Under the pieces are notes generated by a model. It did no database searches. It saw nothing but the letters and a program-made list of their open reading frames with translations, and was not told where the DNA came from. Below, one piece after another: positions 1 through 10,926 of a stretch of DNA of 31,768 nucleotides. The translations under genes and the position numbers were made by a program. The number at the start of each line of letters is the position of its first letter. Position 1 is the stretch's first letter. The stretch comes from Welwitschia mirabilis (lineage: Eukaryota; Gnetophyta; Gnetopsida; Welwitschiales): the NCBI GenBank assembly GCA_051453625.1, contig JBOZIK010000001.1, positions 157,561,005-157,592,772 of the forward strand, written 5' to 3'.

Positions 1-27
1 AGAGAGAGAGAGAGAGAGAGAGAGAGA
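1..27. repeat. (AG)n microsatellite at the window edge
   Basis: The window opens with an uninterrupted AG dinucleotide run of 27 bases. It is cut by the window edge, so its full length is unknown. Confidence 0.95.
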
Positions 28-3000
28 CCCTTTATCTTTAATAAAAAAAGAACACTCCCTCAATGTACCCTTCCTCTTTGGAGGACCTCATCCACTTTAC
101 TATGGCCTTGGGAGGAGATCCTTATTGGAACCTTTTATTCCCAACCCTTAGAATTGTTCTATACCCTTTACTTGATACCTTTGAACAATCTTAAGTAACA
201 CATCCTTTCTTAGGAAGTCCTCCCTCTTCCTTACCCATTCCTTCCCTTTTCTTTTATTTTTCTTTTACACCATGATGTGTCTTTACTAGCTTATCCCATG
301 CTCTAGTGTTATTTCCTAGTTATTTTACACCCTCAGGGAGATCATCTTAAGTACCTAATTTCTAGTGATCCTTTAAAATAAGTTTAGGACCTTACCTTGG
401 AAAGTAGATGCTATTGTCCTTTCCATGCTAAGGGAAAGGAATTTGCATCAACAACATCACCATTTAAATTAAGCTAGTTATACCTCTGTCCACTACATAT
501 TATGTGACTTTTAGAACATAATAATATCAATGACACTCTAGTTAGAATTTGCTAGAATGATCAAGGTTTTAGTTATTTTAGTATTTCCCACCGTTCTTTA
601 GAATTGTGGTTAGGAATGAATAATGAAAGAGAATATTCAACATTTTTTTACATTAATAGAGATCCTCTTTTAAAAAGCTAATAATCTTATTGTTAGTAGT
701 GCATTAGCTGCCATAGAATTAGATTTTTAACTTATTTACACATTTTAAAAAAAGAAATAATTTAAAAAAAAGAGAGGAAGAAAGAAAAAGAGGAATAAAA
801 ATGAAAAAGAGAAAGAAAAAGAAAAGTAAAAAAGAAAAGGATCTATCAACACTTTGATACTAAATATTTGTAACATCTCTATTCTATAATATAAAGTTAT
901 GTTAGTATAGAGTAGTAAAATGTCTAAGGACAGGATTATTTAATATGTTATTAACCTATATAAGCTAAGTTAGATAGCAGTTAGATTTCTAAAGATATAG
1001 CCTTAGGATGGATACTTTTTATAGGTAAAAGGATAAAAAATATACACACTAAGGTCATTCTAAAAATATTCTTTCTTTTATTAACATCTCTAGCTTACAA
1101 ATAATGCAATGGTATTAGAGCTAACAAAATCCATCAAAAATATACTTTAACAAATAAACTGGAAATAATTCAGCCAATAATAAAACACTAATGGGGAGAA
1201 GAAGTTTACTTAGAAGACATCTTCTTCACATGCTTATTTTAGATGTGGGCATTTTTTACTGTATCCCTTGAGTAACCTAATGGATAATCTTTAGAGCAAT
1301 GGTAGTAAGCATTGTAACTAATAAAGTAAGAAACATGGGGAGGAATTAAGGACCCTAAAGCAATAATAATGCTAACCCATGAGCATCCAAATTCTCGGAA
1401 ATGGCATCCTTGGAACAATAATGAAGGTATTGATCCACCTCTAAATCAAGAATCATGAAACATTGACTACTGTGGATGATCTAGTTGCTAGTGCTTATGA
1501 AGACATGCCCTTTAAACGTATAATTTCCTCTTAATAGGAAGGTGTTTTCCTCTTGACAATAAGGTGTTTTTCTCTTACATGTTAATGATCTCTACATTTC
1601 TTTCTTAGATTATATATTATAGTTCATAATGATATGCTTGCAAAGGCTAGAAATAAAAAAACGAAATCACATATTTAGAGATACATTTAACAAATCAAAT
1701 TTAATATTTTACCTCTAGATCATGATGCCAACAAGTAGGGTTAGTAAAACCAAGAAACAAAAATAAGTGGATTTGTTAATATAATAATGATGTTGGTAAT
1801 GAAAAAGAAAAAAATTTAGAGAAATAAAAAAGAAAGAAAATGTATGAATACTAAAGGGTGTATTAAGCTAGGCATTATTTTAAAGTATGCTCCTAAGGAA
1901 AAATCCCTTGGGGTACAAAACTTAGTGATGAAATCATTGAATGGGTCATAAGGAGTATAACTTCCTCATGTAAAATCCTTCAATGAATGTATCAAATGCT
2001 AGAATTCATTAATGGAATACTATAACAAAGTATTAAGGGGATAATTTTTACAAGAGGTTATCTAATAGGTTAAATTAAGGCCATCTTTCTTGGTTTATGC
2101 TGACACAGTTGAAACCTAAATTACCAAGGATAGTGAAAAATAAAAAAGAAGGATATCTAACCAGACCCTCTTATGTAAATACCAAACTCGAAATCATTCC
2201 TATGATTACAGAAAAACTAATTATAATCACATACAAAGGCTATTTAAAAAAAAAGGTTTAAGAAAATAAAAAGGAAATAAAAGACATTAAGAAAGAGGAA
2301 TGAGTTAAGGTGAGATGAGTAGTAGTTCTCCCATGGCTTAAAAACAAGGAAGAATATAAACTAGGAGAAAACATGAAAAGAATGAAAAACAATTAGAGAA
2401 TGACAAAACATGATTAAGGCTCTCCAAATTAAGAGGAATAAAAAATTAGCAACATTAGAAGTGGACTCAACCTAAGAAATGTGAAATTTTCCTACATGAA
2501 ATTGGATAAGTTATTCCAAAGCATCATTAATTTCAAGGTGTAGATGGAAGAATTTCATGACACTAGCAATTTTATTAAATGAAGTTATAGGTGTTAATTC
2601 CTTTTAAGGACGAGTTAGGAGATATAGTATCCATCATCTAGAGAAGTACTTCACAATTTAAGATATTCAATAAGAAGACCAACTAAAATTGACAACCCTA
2701 TATATTGACTTCCATATGGATGACAAGTGGTCGTAGTAAAAAATGGAGAGAGATTCCATTAGCAAACATAGAGTAAGTTCATTAAAGTCTTACAAGTTCT
2801 TTATTTCAGAGTCCTTAACTATAACCTTCATTCTAGCTAATACATATGAAGTGGTTAATATGAAAAAAGTTTATTTCATAAATGATGTTTAGCATATTTG
2901 ATACCTTTGAACCAAGAGTAGCATTTAGAAAAAAAGACTATCTAGTAAAACTATAACTTGGGATGTGAAGGTGGAGTAGTGGATGTAAAGATAACATGAC

Positions 3001-3086
3001 TAAATGTAATTGAGACATGATGACATTCTAACATTGGCTGATGTAATATAATATAGGAATGAGTGTCCATGAAAGGATCAAAGCTT
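28..3086. other. AT-rich intergenic DNA, no gene recognised
   Basis: All six frames are broken by frequent stops, and I could not match any short open stretch to a known family. The stretch 727-842 is almost pure A/G on the plus strand (polypurine, low complexity). Scattered fragments could be very old transposon DNA, but no domain motif supports that. Confidence 0.6.
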
Positions 3087-3087
3087 A

Positions 3088-3214
3088 CCCTCATGTAATC
3101 TTGATCTCTCTATAGATAATACAAGATTTCTCAACAAAGGATTAAGTATTGCCCTCAGGTAACCTCGATCTCTTTATATATAATACAAGATTCTTCAACA
3201 AAGATCCAATAAGT
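3088..3214. repeat. 64-bp tandem duplication
   Basis: Two adjacent copies start with CCCTCA at 3088 and 3152. They share the core GATCTCT, then ATAATACAAGATT, then CAACAAAG, and differ by scattered substitutions. The period is 64 bp. No function is visible; a local replication-slippage duplication is the simplest reading. Confidence 0.85.
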
Positions 3215-3896
3215 GGTCTTTCCCACAACCATGACAAGTAAAGAATATTTTTCAAACATACATTGGGCTATGTGGGATCAAATGGATCAGTTCACAAAGA
3301 TGTGGATTAGGACTAGTGTGCCAACAATTTTTATATCTAAACAAATGTTGTATTTTAGGATACAATGATGAAACATGAGATAAACATTGATATTATTAAT
3401 TTTTAACCATGAAGTAACAAAAATGTTAATGATTTTGAGTATTAAAAGAAATGAAGAAGTAGAGAAAAAATACAAAGTTTATGTGGTTTCACCTATTTTT
3501 ATACCATATCCATGAAAATAATATGGAGCTCTAAAAAATGAAAGACACAAGCCATCCTTAATAGCTTAGTAATGTATAATGATACAATAATGGCTATTAT
3601 AATAAAACCCTTAAAGCACCTTTCTTAAATGGGATGTCTTCTATTTATTCCTTCCCTATTTAAATATGTTTTCCTTAGGGTAAAAAACCTAACTTTTTAG
3701 AGACATTACATCAAAACACAATTATATAACTAAAATTTTCTTATTTTTGTTTTTCTTTTATTTATTTAATTTCATTTAACATTTCCAAAGGAATTAATAT
3801 TGATTTATTCCATTAATTCCTTTCTTTGAATATGAACTTAACTAGCTTCTAAGGAAATGAGGATGTAGTGTTTTAAATTCTGAGTGCTCATAATAT
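3215..3896. other. Non-coding DNA, possible 3' UTR/LTR of the host copia element
   Basis: This stretch lies just downstream (minus strand) of the copia RNase H relic, where the polypurine tract and 3' LTR would be expected. The minus strand has a TATA-like TATTTAAATAGGG at about 3654-3667, compatible with an LTR promoter. I could not find a partner LTR near 26.5-28 kb, so the LTR assignment is only positional. Confidence 0.3.
3787..3823. repeat. Perfect 12-bp inverted repeat (stem-loop)
   Basis: AAAGGAATTAAT (3787-3798) is followed after a 13-bp loop by its exact reverse complement ATTAATTCCTTT (3812-3823). It lies in the presumed 3' non-coding part of the host copia element. It could form a hairpin in RNA or be the scar of a small palindromic element. 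Confidence 0.8.
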
Positions 3897-5043
3897 AGTT
3901 ATTTTAAAATTTCTTCTACAAAAGACATGCTTTGCAATTGTCACTATCTTTATCAAAGAACCAAGAACATTATTCATAGTGTGAATGTTTTATACATCAA
4001 TAAAACCATCCTTTATGACATTCATAAAATGGAATTTCACATGAATGTGTTTCATCCTTATATTACAGGTTAAATTTCTAGCTATGTAAAACCATTTGGC
4101 TATCAGAAAGTACATGATACGTTTCTTACTTTATAATAAAAGAATGAAGAAATATGTATAACTAGATCATATCTTGCATGCCTTTGGAAGAACAACATGC
4201 TCAACTACTGTGGTAGAAAACATAACCAATTCCTAGAGAGATGAAAAGTAGATAAGTGCTATGCCATATAAGATAAAAACATAACTTGTACTGGAACATT
4301 TGCTATGTAAATCTACTATAAAGTAAGCCTCTGAAAAATATTGAATGCATAAATATCCATCATTATAAAACAAGCAATTCATCTGTGTTTTATTCAAATA
4401 ACTAAGTATCAACTTTATAACAACCAAAGGATTCTAGCCAAAATTACTTATGTAAATACTATTAACTACATAAGCACTATTACTTACATACCTACTATCG
4501 AAGTATACAAAATATGCTCCACCTTTGAAAATTTTGTGAAATACATTAATCATTTTTAATTAATTGAAAATAAGAAGCTAATTGTATACTCATGGGGTTG
4601 GCATATTTCATGATAAAACATTCAAATACCTTGTTAATGTAGTCACTTTGGCTTAACCATAGATTATTTACTACTTCATCTTATGAATCTGCATTTCCAA
4701 AATTTGATTTACTTATTTTAAATATTTCATTGCAAACTATTTGTCCATTTGTAACTATAAATGTTTAATTTTCACCTCATAAATTTTTGTACTTGACTTG
4801 AAATAATAAGATAAGAAGTTCACCTAAGGTACTTCTAGGAAAATAAACACAATGATATATCAGGCTTCTCTAGTATGACTATTGCTTCATGACAATCTAG
4901 TATGATTGTTGCTTCATGACAACATTAAATTTCTTATCACTATCTTGAGGCTTGTTTTAAACCATAAGGTTTCTTTTTCAAATGAAAGATAAGATTAGGA
5001 TGTCATTAACTTATATATACTTGAGTATGATACATGTAAATTT
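3897..5043 (-). pseudogene. Host copia pol: C-terminal reverse transcriptase and RNase H
   Basis: In the minus-strand frames I read, in order: IYMY at the edge of the break (5042-5031), YGLKQASR (4966-4943), LWLSQSDYINKVFE (4662-4621), a long open stretch to SSTSYVFIL (about 4290), STTVVEHVVLPKACK (4217-4173) and KHIHVKFHF (4052-4026). These match the copia RT landmark YGLKQ-PR, the WLSQ-Y motif downstream of it, and the RNase H STSGY, ALSTTEAE and KHI-HF motifs. The RNase H motifs keep order and spacing. The YVDD catalytic box is not preserved in readable form; the region around 4850-4940 carries stops and a 27-bp in-frame duplication. The protein would be polymerase plus RNase H of a copia element, now non-functional. 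Confidence 0.88.
4869..4922. repeat. 27-bp tandem duplication inside the copia RT relic
   Basis: Two copies starting TCTAGTATGA at 4869 and 4896 differ by two transitions. The 27-bp period equals nine codons, so the minus-strand RT frame continues through both copies (CHEAI appears twice). Confidence 0.85.
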
Positions 5044-5470
5044 TGATTAGTATTTGAAGACAAATCTTCTATTTAATCTCTTCTATTATATTGTCATGTT
5101 GTAAATCACTATTCACACTTAAAAGATCATTTACATGTTATAATTAAAGAAAAATTATAAAGAAAGACCTATGAATAAATAACTGAATGAAACCTGTCAT
5201 TAAATGGAGGATGAGATTTAGGGTTTTAAGCTAGTTTAGGGTTAAAATCCTAATCCTATTTAAAAGGTTTAGATTTGCATATTATATGAGATAAGTTTAT
5301 TTGCATAATAGATAATAGAGTTCTTTCTTCTCTTATGGGAACTTCCCTCTTCTTTGGGAGTGTTATCATGTAAATCTACGATGCCTTGTAAGTTTTATTA
5401 TTTTTTAGATTTTTCATTCTTTAGTTTTCTTTTTATTATGATTGTATGTAAACACCAAGTTTTTGTAACA
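5044..5470 (+). repeat. 5' LTR of the nested copia element
   Basis: It begins TGATTAG and ends TTTTTGTAACA directly before the PBS. It aligns with 7103-7535 through shared blocks such as ACAAATCTT/GCAAATCTT, CATTTACATGTT, GACCTATGA/TACCTATGA, TAAGTTTATTTGCATAA and TTTTTGTAACA. The two copies have diverged strongly, with small indels, pointing to an old insertion. Confidence 0.85.
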
Positions 5471-5484
5471 ATTGGTATCAAAGG
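5471..5484 (+). other. Primer binding site (initiator tRNA-Met type)
   Basis: ATTGGTATCAAAGG follows the LTR end TAACA. It matches the usual plant copia PBS TGGTATCAGAGC except for substitutions at the end. Reverse transcription of the element would have been primed here. Confidence 0.8.
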
Positions 5485-5539
5485 ATTATGTCTTGATTTT
5501 TGTGTGTTAGTGATTACATGGATAAGAAAGTAGTATAAA

Positions 5540-5960
5540 GGTCTAAAGAAGGAAAATATAATTACTTACATTATTTGAGATCTATTTGTCCTCCACAAAT
5601 ATTGGTGTAAATCTCTAAGGATATGCAATTTAAATTTGAATAAATTATAGCCTTGCTTCAAGCCATGGTGGATTGTTTTTTTTTGATTTATAGATTTTTT
5701 ATTTAGTGGAAGTTATTAATGAAAATATGATTACTCTTGAAAAATCTAGTGGAAGTTAATATGGCATGTGGAAGATGAAAATCATAGATCTATTGTATTT
5801 AAAAAAATTGGATTCTACTTTTTCTTGAAAATATTTTTTCTTTATCTAGTGTGAAATGGTTAAGGATTAATTGAAAGAAACTTGACTTACTTTAGAGATG
5901 CTTTACTTATTCAATTCTAACCAAGTATGAATAAAAATAGATGATGATAAGATTATTGAA
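5540..5960 (+). pseudogene. Copia gag (UBN2-like) fragment of the nested element
   Basis: The best-preserved part is the frame at 5760-5816, reading YGMWKMKIIDLLYLKKLDS. It fits the N-terminal copia gag signature of Tyr/Trp, W-K-M then D-LL. Stops lie on both sides (for example TAA at 5757 and TGA at 5820). Upstream and downstream similarity is too decayed to place. The gene would encode the capsid protein of the virus-like particle. The outer limits given are approximate. Confidence 0.6.
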
Positions 5961-6173
5961 AATGATGAGCATGCATTTCTAGGATATGAATGCATGCAAT
6001 AGGATTTACTTTTGCAAAAAGCTTCGTTGAATGAATGTGAAAGAATCTAAGAAGCTCATATATTTCTTAGCATGATTTAATGCCATAATGGTATATTCAA
6101 AAGTAGTGGAGTACAATGTTTTTAGATCATGAACACTTATTGATCTTACTAAGTTTCTTATTAAAAAGATAAA

Positions 6174-6403
6174 GCCATGCAAGTATAGGTTCAAAGAAGG
6201 AAAATAATTGAGAATCCATTTTCTATAAGAACATATGCNNNNNNNNNNNNNNNNNNNNNNNNNNNNNNNNNNNNNNNNNNNNNNNNNNNNNNNNNNNNNN
6301 NNNNNNNNNNNNNNNNNNNNNNNNNNNNNNNNNNNNNNGCCATGCAAGTATAGGTTCAAAGAATGAAAATAATTGAGAATCCATTTTCTATAATAACATA
6401 TGC
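6174..6403 (+). repeat. 65-bp duplication flanking a 100-N gap
   Basis: GCCATGCAAGTATAGG starts at both 6174 and 6339. The copies 6174-6238 and 6339-6403 differ at two positions and sit exactly on the two sides of the gap. It is either a real tandem repeat or overlapping contig ends that were not merged. Confidence 0.85.
6239..6338. other. Assembly gap, 100 N
   Basis: Exactly 100 N, the conventional size for a gap of unknown length. It interrupts the internal region of the nested copia element. Confidence 0.99.
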
Positions 6404-7090
6404 AAGTGGAGTTTAGAAGAAGAAAAAGAAGTAAAAACTAATTTATGGGAAATGTAACAGAAAAGGAGATGTATAAAAAAATTACCCATTTCTTATGAAT
6501 GATGATTTCTCTAAGAAGGCCAAGGCTTTAGGGAATTTTGGCATTATTGTTGTTAAGGAAAATTCTCTTTTATGCTTTCTAATCAAGTCATGGTGTATTC
6601 TCCTTATATTATGATACATTACTAATGGAAATTGTCCAATGCTTTGTTCTTTGAGCTGGTGTAGTTTCTTTTTAATTTTATTAATAGCTATATATTTTTA
6701 TGCTGATATAGAATTTTGTCAAAATTGATTATATTGAATTTTTCATGCATAGCATCTAGCTTGCATTAGGCTTATTTCCATAGCTTGGTATAATATATCT
6801 GTATGTTGAATGGTTTTACAAGGCCCTTTCTCTAGTGCTAGAAAAAGCCATTTGGTGGAGAGATCCAAGTTATTACAATTGGTTCCCAACTCTTCTTTAT
6901 CATGATTTAGCCTATTTTGATCAATCTATGTAAGGGTGCTTTAGTCTTGCTGATGGTGGCTTCAATAAGAGGTACCATGACAGCAAGATAATGTGCAATA
7001 TTGAAGGCTACCTAACAACATCCTTAGGTGTCAAAGATTATATTAGTGTTCTATTGCTTTGCATGGATAGAAAAAAGTATAGTTTTTTTT

Positions 7091-7102
7091 TAAGTGGGAG
7101 AT
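7091..7102 (+). other. Polypurine tract of the nested copia element
   Basis: TAAGTGGGAGAT lies immediately before the TGTTAG start of the 3' LTR. This is the usual plant copia PPT form (AAGTGGGAG then ATTGTTAG), where plus-strand DNA synthesis would start. Confidence 0.8.
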
Positions 7103-7535
7103 TGTTAGAATTTAAAAGCAAATCTTATGTTCAAGATTTTTATTAAGTTCTAATGTTCTAAAGGAATATTCTCTTGTGTCAATCCATTTACATGTTGTAA
7201 CTAAACTTAAAATGTAAAGCAGTACCTATGAGTAAATGAATGAGTGAGATACATAATTAAGAGGGTGATATTTAGGTTTTCAAGCTTGGATTAGGTAAGA
7301 ACCCTAGTTATATTTTTATGGATTAGGGTCCTCGCATATTGTATGAGGCTAAGTTTATTTGCATAACAATTAATATAACTCTCTCTTATTTTTGTGAATA
7401 TTTCATTCTCTCTTTAAATGATTTACCATGTAAGTGTTTTATGTCTTGTAAATTTTCTTGTTTTTTGCTTTTTTTGATTTTTCATGCTTCACTATTTTTT
7501 TTTTCATTTTTCATAAATATTGATTTTTTGTAACA
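7103..7535 (+). repeat. 3' LTR of the nested copia element
   Basis: It starts TGTTAGAATT after the PPT and ends TTTTTTGTAACA, the same ends as the 5' LTR. The host copia frame resumes directly after it: minus-strand NGDLDEG reads from 7558. The plus-strand open frame inside (7339-7533) is not a gene; it comes from T-rich LTR sequence. Confidence 0.87.
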
Positions 7536-8004
7536 ATTCCTTCATCCAAGTCACCATTGATAAGGGTAATTTTTATATTAAATTTTGATAATTATAAATG
7601 TAAATAGGTAATAAGGCAAGAATTATGCATATAGAAGAATGCTTCATGATAAATAGAAAAATTCTTATTAAAAGTAATACTTGGCTTTTATATAAAGCCT
7701 TTCACCATTAACCTACTCTTGTGATGCATTTCTTCCTTAGTTTTTAACCTAAATATCCACATGATATGCATAGCTTTATACCCCTTTATTAATATGAATC
7801 CATAAATTTCTGTGTTTTTTTACCAAAGAATCCTATTAATTATTCTTGGGTCTTTTACTTGAAAGCATTAACACAAGAAGGTGCTTCTTCCACCATGTCT
7901 AGTTCTTTGTCATTAATGTAAAGAATATAATATTATGATGCTTATTTAATATATAAGAAAATGTAGTAGAATGTGTTACCCAATGAGACATATGAGGTGG
8001 TTAT

Positions 8005-8104
8005 NNNNNNNNNNNNNNNNNNNNNNNNNNNNNNNNNNNNNNNNNNNNNNNNNNNNNNNNNNNNNNNNNNNNNNNNNNNNNNNNNNNNNNNNNNNNNNNN
8101 NNNN
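8005..8104. other. Assembly gap, 100 N
   Basis: Exactly 100 N, between the integrase and RT remnants of the host copia element. Unlike the other 100-N gaps, I see no duplicated sequence on its two sides. Confidence 0.99.
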
Positions 8105-9187
8105 ATTATTGCTCCTCTTATTTCACTAACATATGTTTTAGTACTTTTGAGATCTATGCTTTGAATTGCAAAAACATATTTTATTCTTTATTTCATGCTT
8201 ATCTGATATCTTGACCAATTAAAAAATGCAAAAATGGAAATTAAAGTTAACCTAATTTCCATTCTGAGAACCATAAACATCACATTTTCTTTAAATTTTA
8301 TATCTTGCAATGAGACAATTTGATGAGTTTCACGGTCTCACACATCCAAGAGCATTCTCATCATAGCTACTATATATGTATTATAAATTAAACTTGTTCA
8401 TATTTTATAGGTCTTATATTTAAAAGCATTTAAGTTCTTGTAAGAGATATTATTACCTTTTCACAAAATTTCTAAAACATCATTATAAATTATGGAATAA
8501 GGAATCCAATAATTAAATAAGTTCTAGTCATAATTTCTTCTACCCAAAAGGTTCTAGGAAACCTACTCCTATTACTTTTGAATTGGCATGTTTTAATAAT
8601 TTTTTATTTACCTTTTTGCAACTTAATTTCCTTGAGGTTTTCTAGAAGTACTAATGTAACATAGCCTCCTTATCCTTGTAAAACTTTAAAATACCATGTA
8701 AATATTCTACCTTTATTATCAATAATTAGGGATTTAATCTCAAACTTTTCTGTGTTTCAATCATGGTAATAGAAGATTTAAACATCTTAAATACTTCATC
8801 TTTAAACTTTAATGTATGCAACTAAATCTTCCATGTATAATCAGCATTAGCGTAATGAAATATAAAGAATCACCAAGGGACATAGGTAATAAAGAACTAT
8901 AAAAATCAAAATAAATCAATTCCAACCTTTTTCCCTCTATGCTTCAAGTTTCTTTAAAAATTGATTCTTTAGATTTAACTACTATACAATCCTTGTAAAA
9001 ATTTTTAAAAATGTTTAAAAATGTAAGGATAGAAAACTTATATGGAAGTACATTTAAGTTGAATTTCCTAATATGTTCTAGAAATGCATGTAAAACATCT
9101 ACGTTCACATGAATTTGCTTTCAACATGTATAAATCACTCTTTTTTTTTTATGCAATAGTATCATAATGTGGAGGGTAATCTTTAGG

Positions 9188-9192
9188 CATAT
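9188..9192. other. Target-site duplication copy 1 (CATAT)
   Basis: These five bases adjoin the TG of the left LTR. They match CATGT at 25535-25539, beyond the CA of the right LTR, in four of five positions; the difference is a transition. Confidence 0.65.
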
Positions 9193-10402
9193 TGTTATAT
9201 TGTGTAATTATGTAATCCTTTACATCTTACTCAATTCTATCAATCACAAATAGATATATTACAAATACTACATAGTAGTATAGATTGAAGTAATCCAAAT
9301 GTTGTAAACCCATTAAAGACATATGAAAGAAGAAGGAGAATTGATTTCCAAAGAAATATTATATTATTTTAGAATCTAAAGAACAATTCAAGCAACAATA
9401 AAATGAAATAAACTTATGCAAATGTAAATGTAATCTATGTTAGATGAATACCTATCCGATTAACAAAGTAACTTGTCAGAACTATTGACTGCATATAACT
9501 TAAATTAGTCAAGAAAACTGTCATTAATCAAGAGTAACTTAAGCTATCAAGTAAGTTGAATAGAATGCAATGCAAGTTAATCTAAAAATGCACTAAACTA
9601 ATATTATTAACCTTAAAAAAGGTTATCCTTATAACCTATATCAAAAGTGAAACTATTATTGAATCAAGAATAATATAAACGATAACGGATACGTAAAGTA
9701 TTAAAGAAACAAAAGAGAAACAAAATTTGTAGTAAGCAAATTAGGATCTAAGTTACAAAGTAGCCACACCTCTATATAGGATGCACATCCCAAAACCAAG
9801 GAATACGCCTCTCTATAATGACAAAGAATAGATCTTCTATCCTTTAATCTCCTATCATGAGAACTTTTATTGCATCGAAGATAGATAGAAGAAGCAAGGA
9901 TGAGTTTTATCTATGCTAAAGAAAAATCTAATTGACACTTAAGGTGGAACAAATATGCTAGAAATACACTTAATCATGAGAAAGAAATAGATGAAAGTTG
10001 ATAAGTCATTTTACTTTAGTGTTGTCCTAACTGTCATCTAGATGATAAATGAGATGATGTCAAATGTAAAGACTACACATTAGCTACTCGATTTATCTAG
10101 TGATCATCCATGTCAGTAAGTCTACATCTGTTATCTTGACTGTCTTCTAGATGGTGTCATGGACAATATGCTTTTACAAACGTTTTCTTGAATTTTATTA
10201 GCTTCTTTATTTTTAACATCTTTGCTTCAAACATGAAGTATTGTAACTTACTTCAAATGCTACAAAATTAATGGAATTTATGTGATTTTGTGACTTTTAC
10301 TTTAGCTCTTCATAATTGTAGAAACTCAGCATAAACATGTCTAATGTCCTATAAAATAACTCATAATAACCCATCAAATACACATGGTTTGGTAGTTAAT
10401 CA
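9193..10402 (-). repeat. 3' LTR of the giant Ty3 element
   Basis: The copy is 1210 bp, with plus-strand ends TGTTATATT and TTAATCA. It aligns throughout with 24334-25534. Shared blocks include CAATCACAAATAGATATATT, AACCCATTAAAG, TTATAACCTATATCA, TGAATCAAGAATAATATAA, TTTTATTAGCTTCTTTATTT and ACATCTTTGCTTCAAA. Short samples give about 80-90% identity by eye. A TATA-like CCTATATAGAGG lies on the minus strand near 9771-9782 in this copy only. It also carries the palindrome CATCTAGATG. Confidence 0.92.
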
Positions 10403-10421
10403 TAGCCCCCAACTTAGCCTT
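10403..10421 (-). other. Polypurine tract of the giant Ty3 element
   Basis: The minus strand reads AAGGCTAAGTTGGGGGCTA and is followed at once by the LTR start TGATTAAC. The G-run next to the LTR fits a Ty3-type PPT, the start point of plus-strand DNA synthesis. Confidence 0.78.
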
Positions 10422-10926
10422 GTTAGTTCCTAATAAAATTAGGTGAATAACTATGCTTGTGAACCAAACTATCTTAAATAAAATTAATTTAGAAATTATA
10501 GAACAGGCTCATAAATAATTTTAAAAATATCATAGAGTAGAATAAAATGTGAAAATTAGATGAATGAATGTTTTTCCTATGCAGAGTTGCTGAGGCAAGC
10601 TATTGTTGGCCTAGTCATCTAGATGATGAGCGAAATGATAATTAATCCAAAAGCTTAGAAAAAGAAAAGCCTGTGAAATTTTTTTTAAATAGATACATAT
10701 CAGCTCTTACCTAAAAATTAATAGCCCCCACTTAATGTTTAGCATATCATGAAAATAATAATGTTTGACATGTAATATCATCATAATGAAAAATGCCTCA
10801 AGTTATAAAATGTACATAATAATTATGGACATAATGAAAAATGATCAGAAATCATGTTTATAAAAGTCATTACTTTTTTTGGTATAATCCACAAAGGGAA
10901 GATATAAGGTATAATAAAAATATATA
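10422..10926. other. 3' untranslated part of the giant Ty3 element
   Basis: This is non-coding AT-rich DNA between the PPT and the end of the extra ORF. It holds another copy of the LTR-type palindrome at 10616-10626 (CATCTAGATGATG), close to the versions at 10035 and 25273. Confidence 0.6.

Larger units (their letters stand above)
5044..7535 (+). mobile_element. Short plus-strand Ty1/copia element nested in the copia RT
   Basis: Two LTR-like copies in the same orientation flank 1.63 kb of internal sequence. An initiator-Met-type PBS follows the first LTR and a copia-type PPT precedes the second. Internally only a gag-like remnant near 5760 is recognised. I see no protease, integrase, RT or RNase H, so it is a deletion derivative or non-autonomous member. 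It interrupts the minus-strand copia RT between DLDEG (7538-7552) and IYMY (5042-5031). Flanking 5-mers AATTT (5039-5043) and ATTCC (7536-7540) are not a clean target duplication, as expected after long decay. Confidence 0.85.
7536..9192 (-). pseudogene. Host copia pol: GAG-pre, integrase and N-terminal RT
   Basis: Reading down the minus strand: LYMLKANS near 9120-9145 fits the GAG-pre-integrase region. LKFKDEVFKMFK (8812-8777) fits the copia integrase LK-KSEVF motif, and FWVEEIMTRTYLI (8549-8511) the FWAEA motif after the catalytic core. RLMVKGF then KPSITFNKNFS (about 7720-7670) fits the RT N-terminal RLVAKG-Q-GIDY-ETFSPV region. NGDLDEG (7558-7538) fits the motif just before the nested insertion. 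From RLMVKGF to DLDEG the frame is continuous with only two stops. The DDE residues of the integrase core are not readable. A 100-N gap falls between integrase and RT. It once encoded integration and the start of the polymerase. Confidence 0.85.

Noticed and set aside
852-866. Possible minus-strand tRNA-Met PBS (TTAGTATCAAAG) next to TGTTACAAATA
   Set aside because: Only a partial match, with no partner LTR, PPT or coding remnant nearby; in AT-rich DNA this is weak.
7339-7533. Plus-strand 64-codon open frame
   Set aside because: It lies entirely within the 3' LTR of the nested copia; the homologous part of the 5' LTR does not keep the frame.
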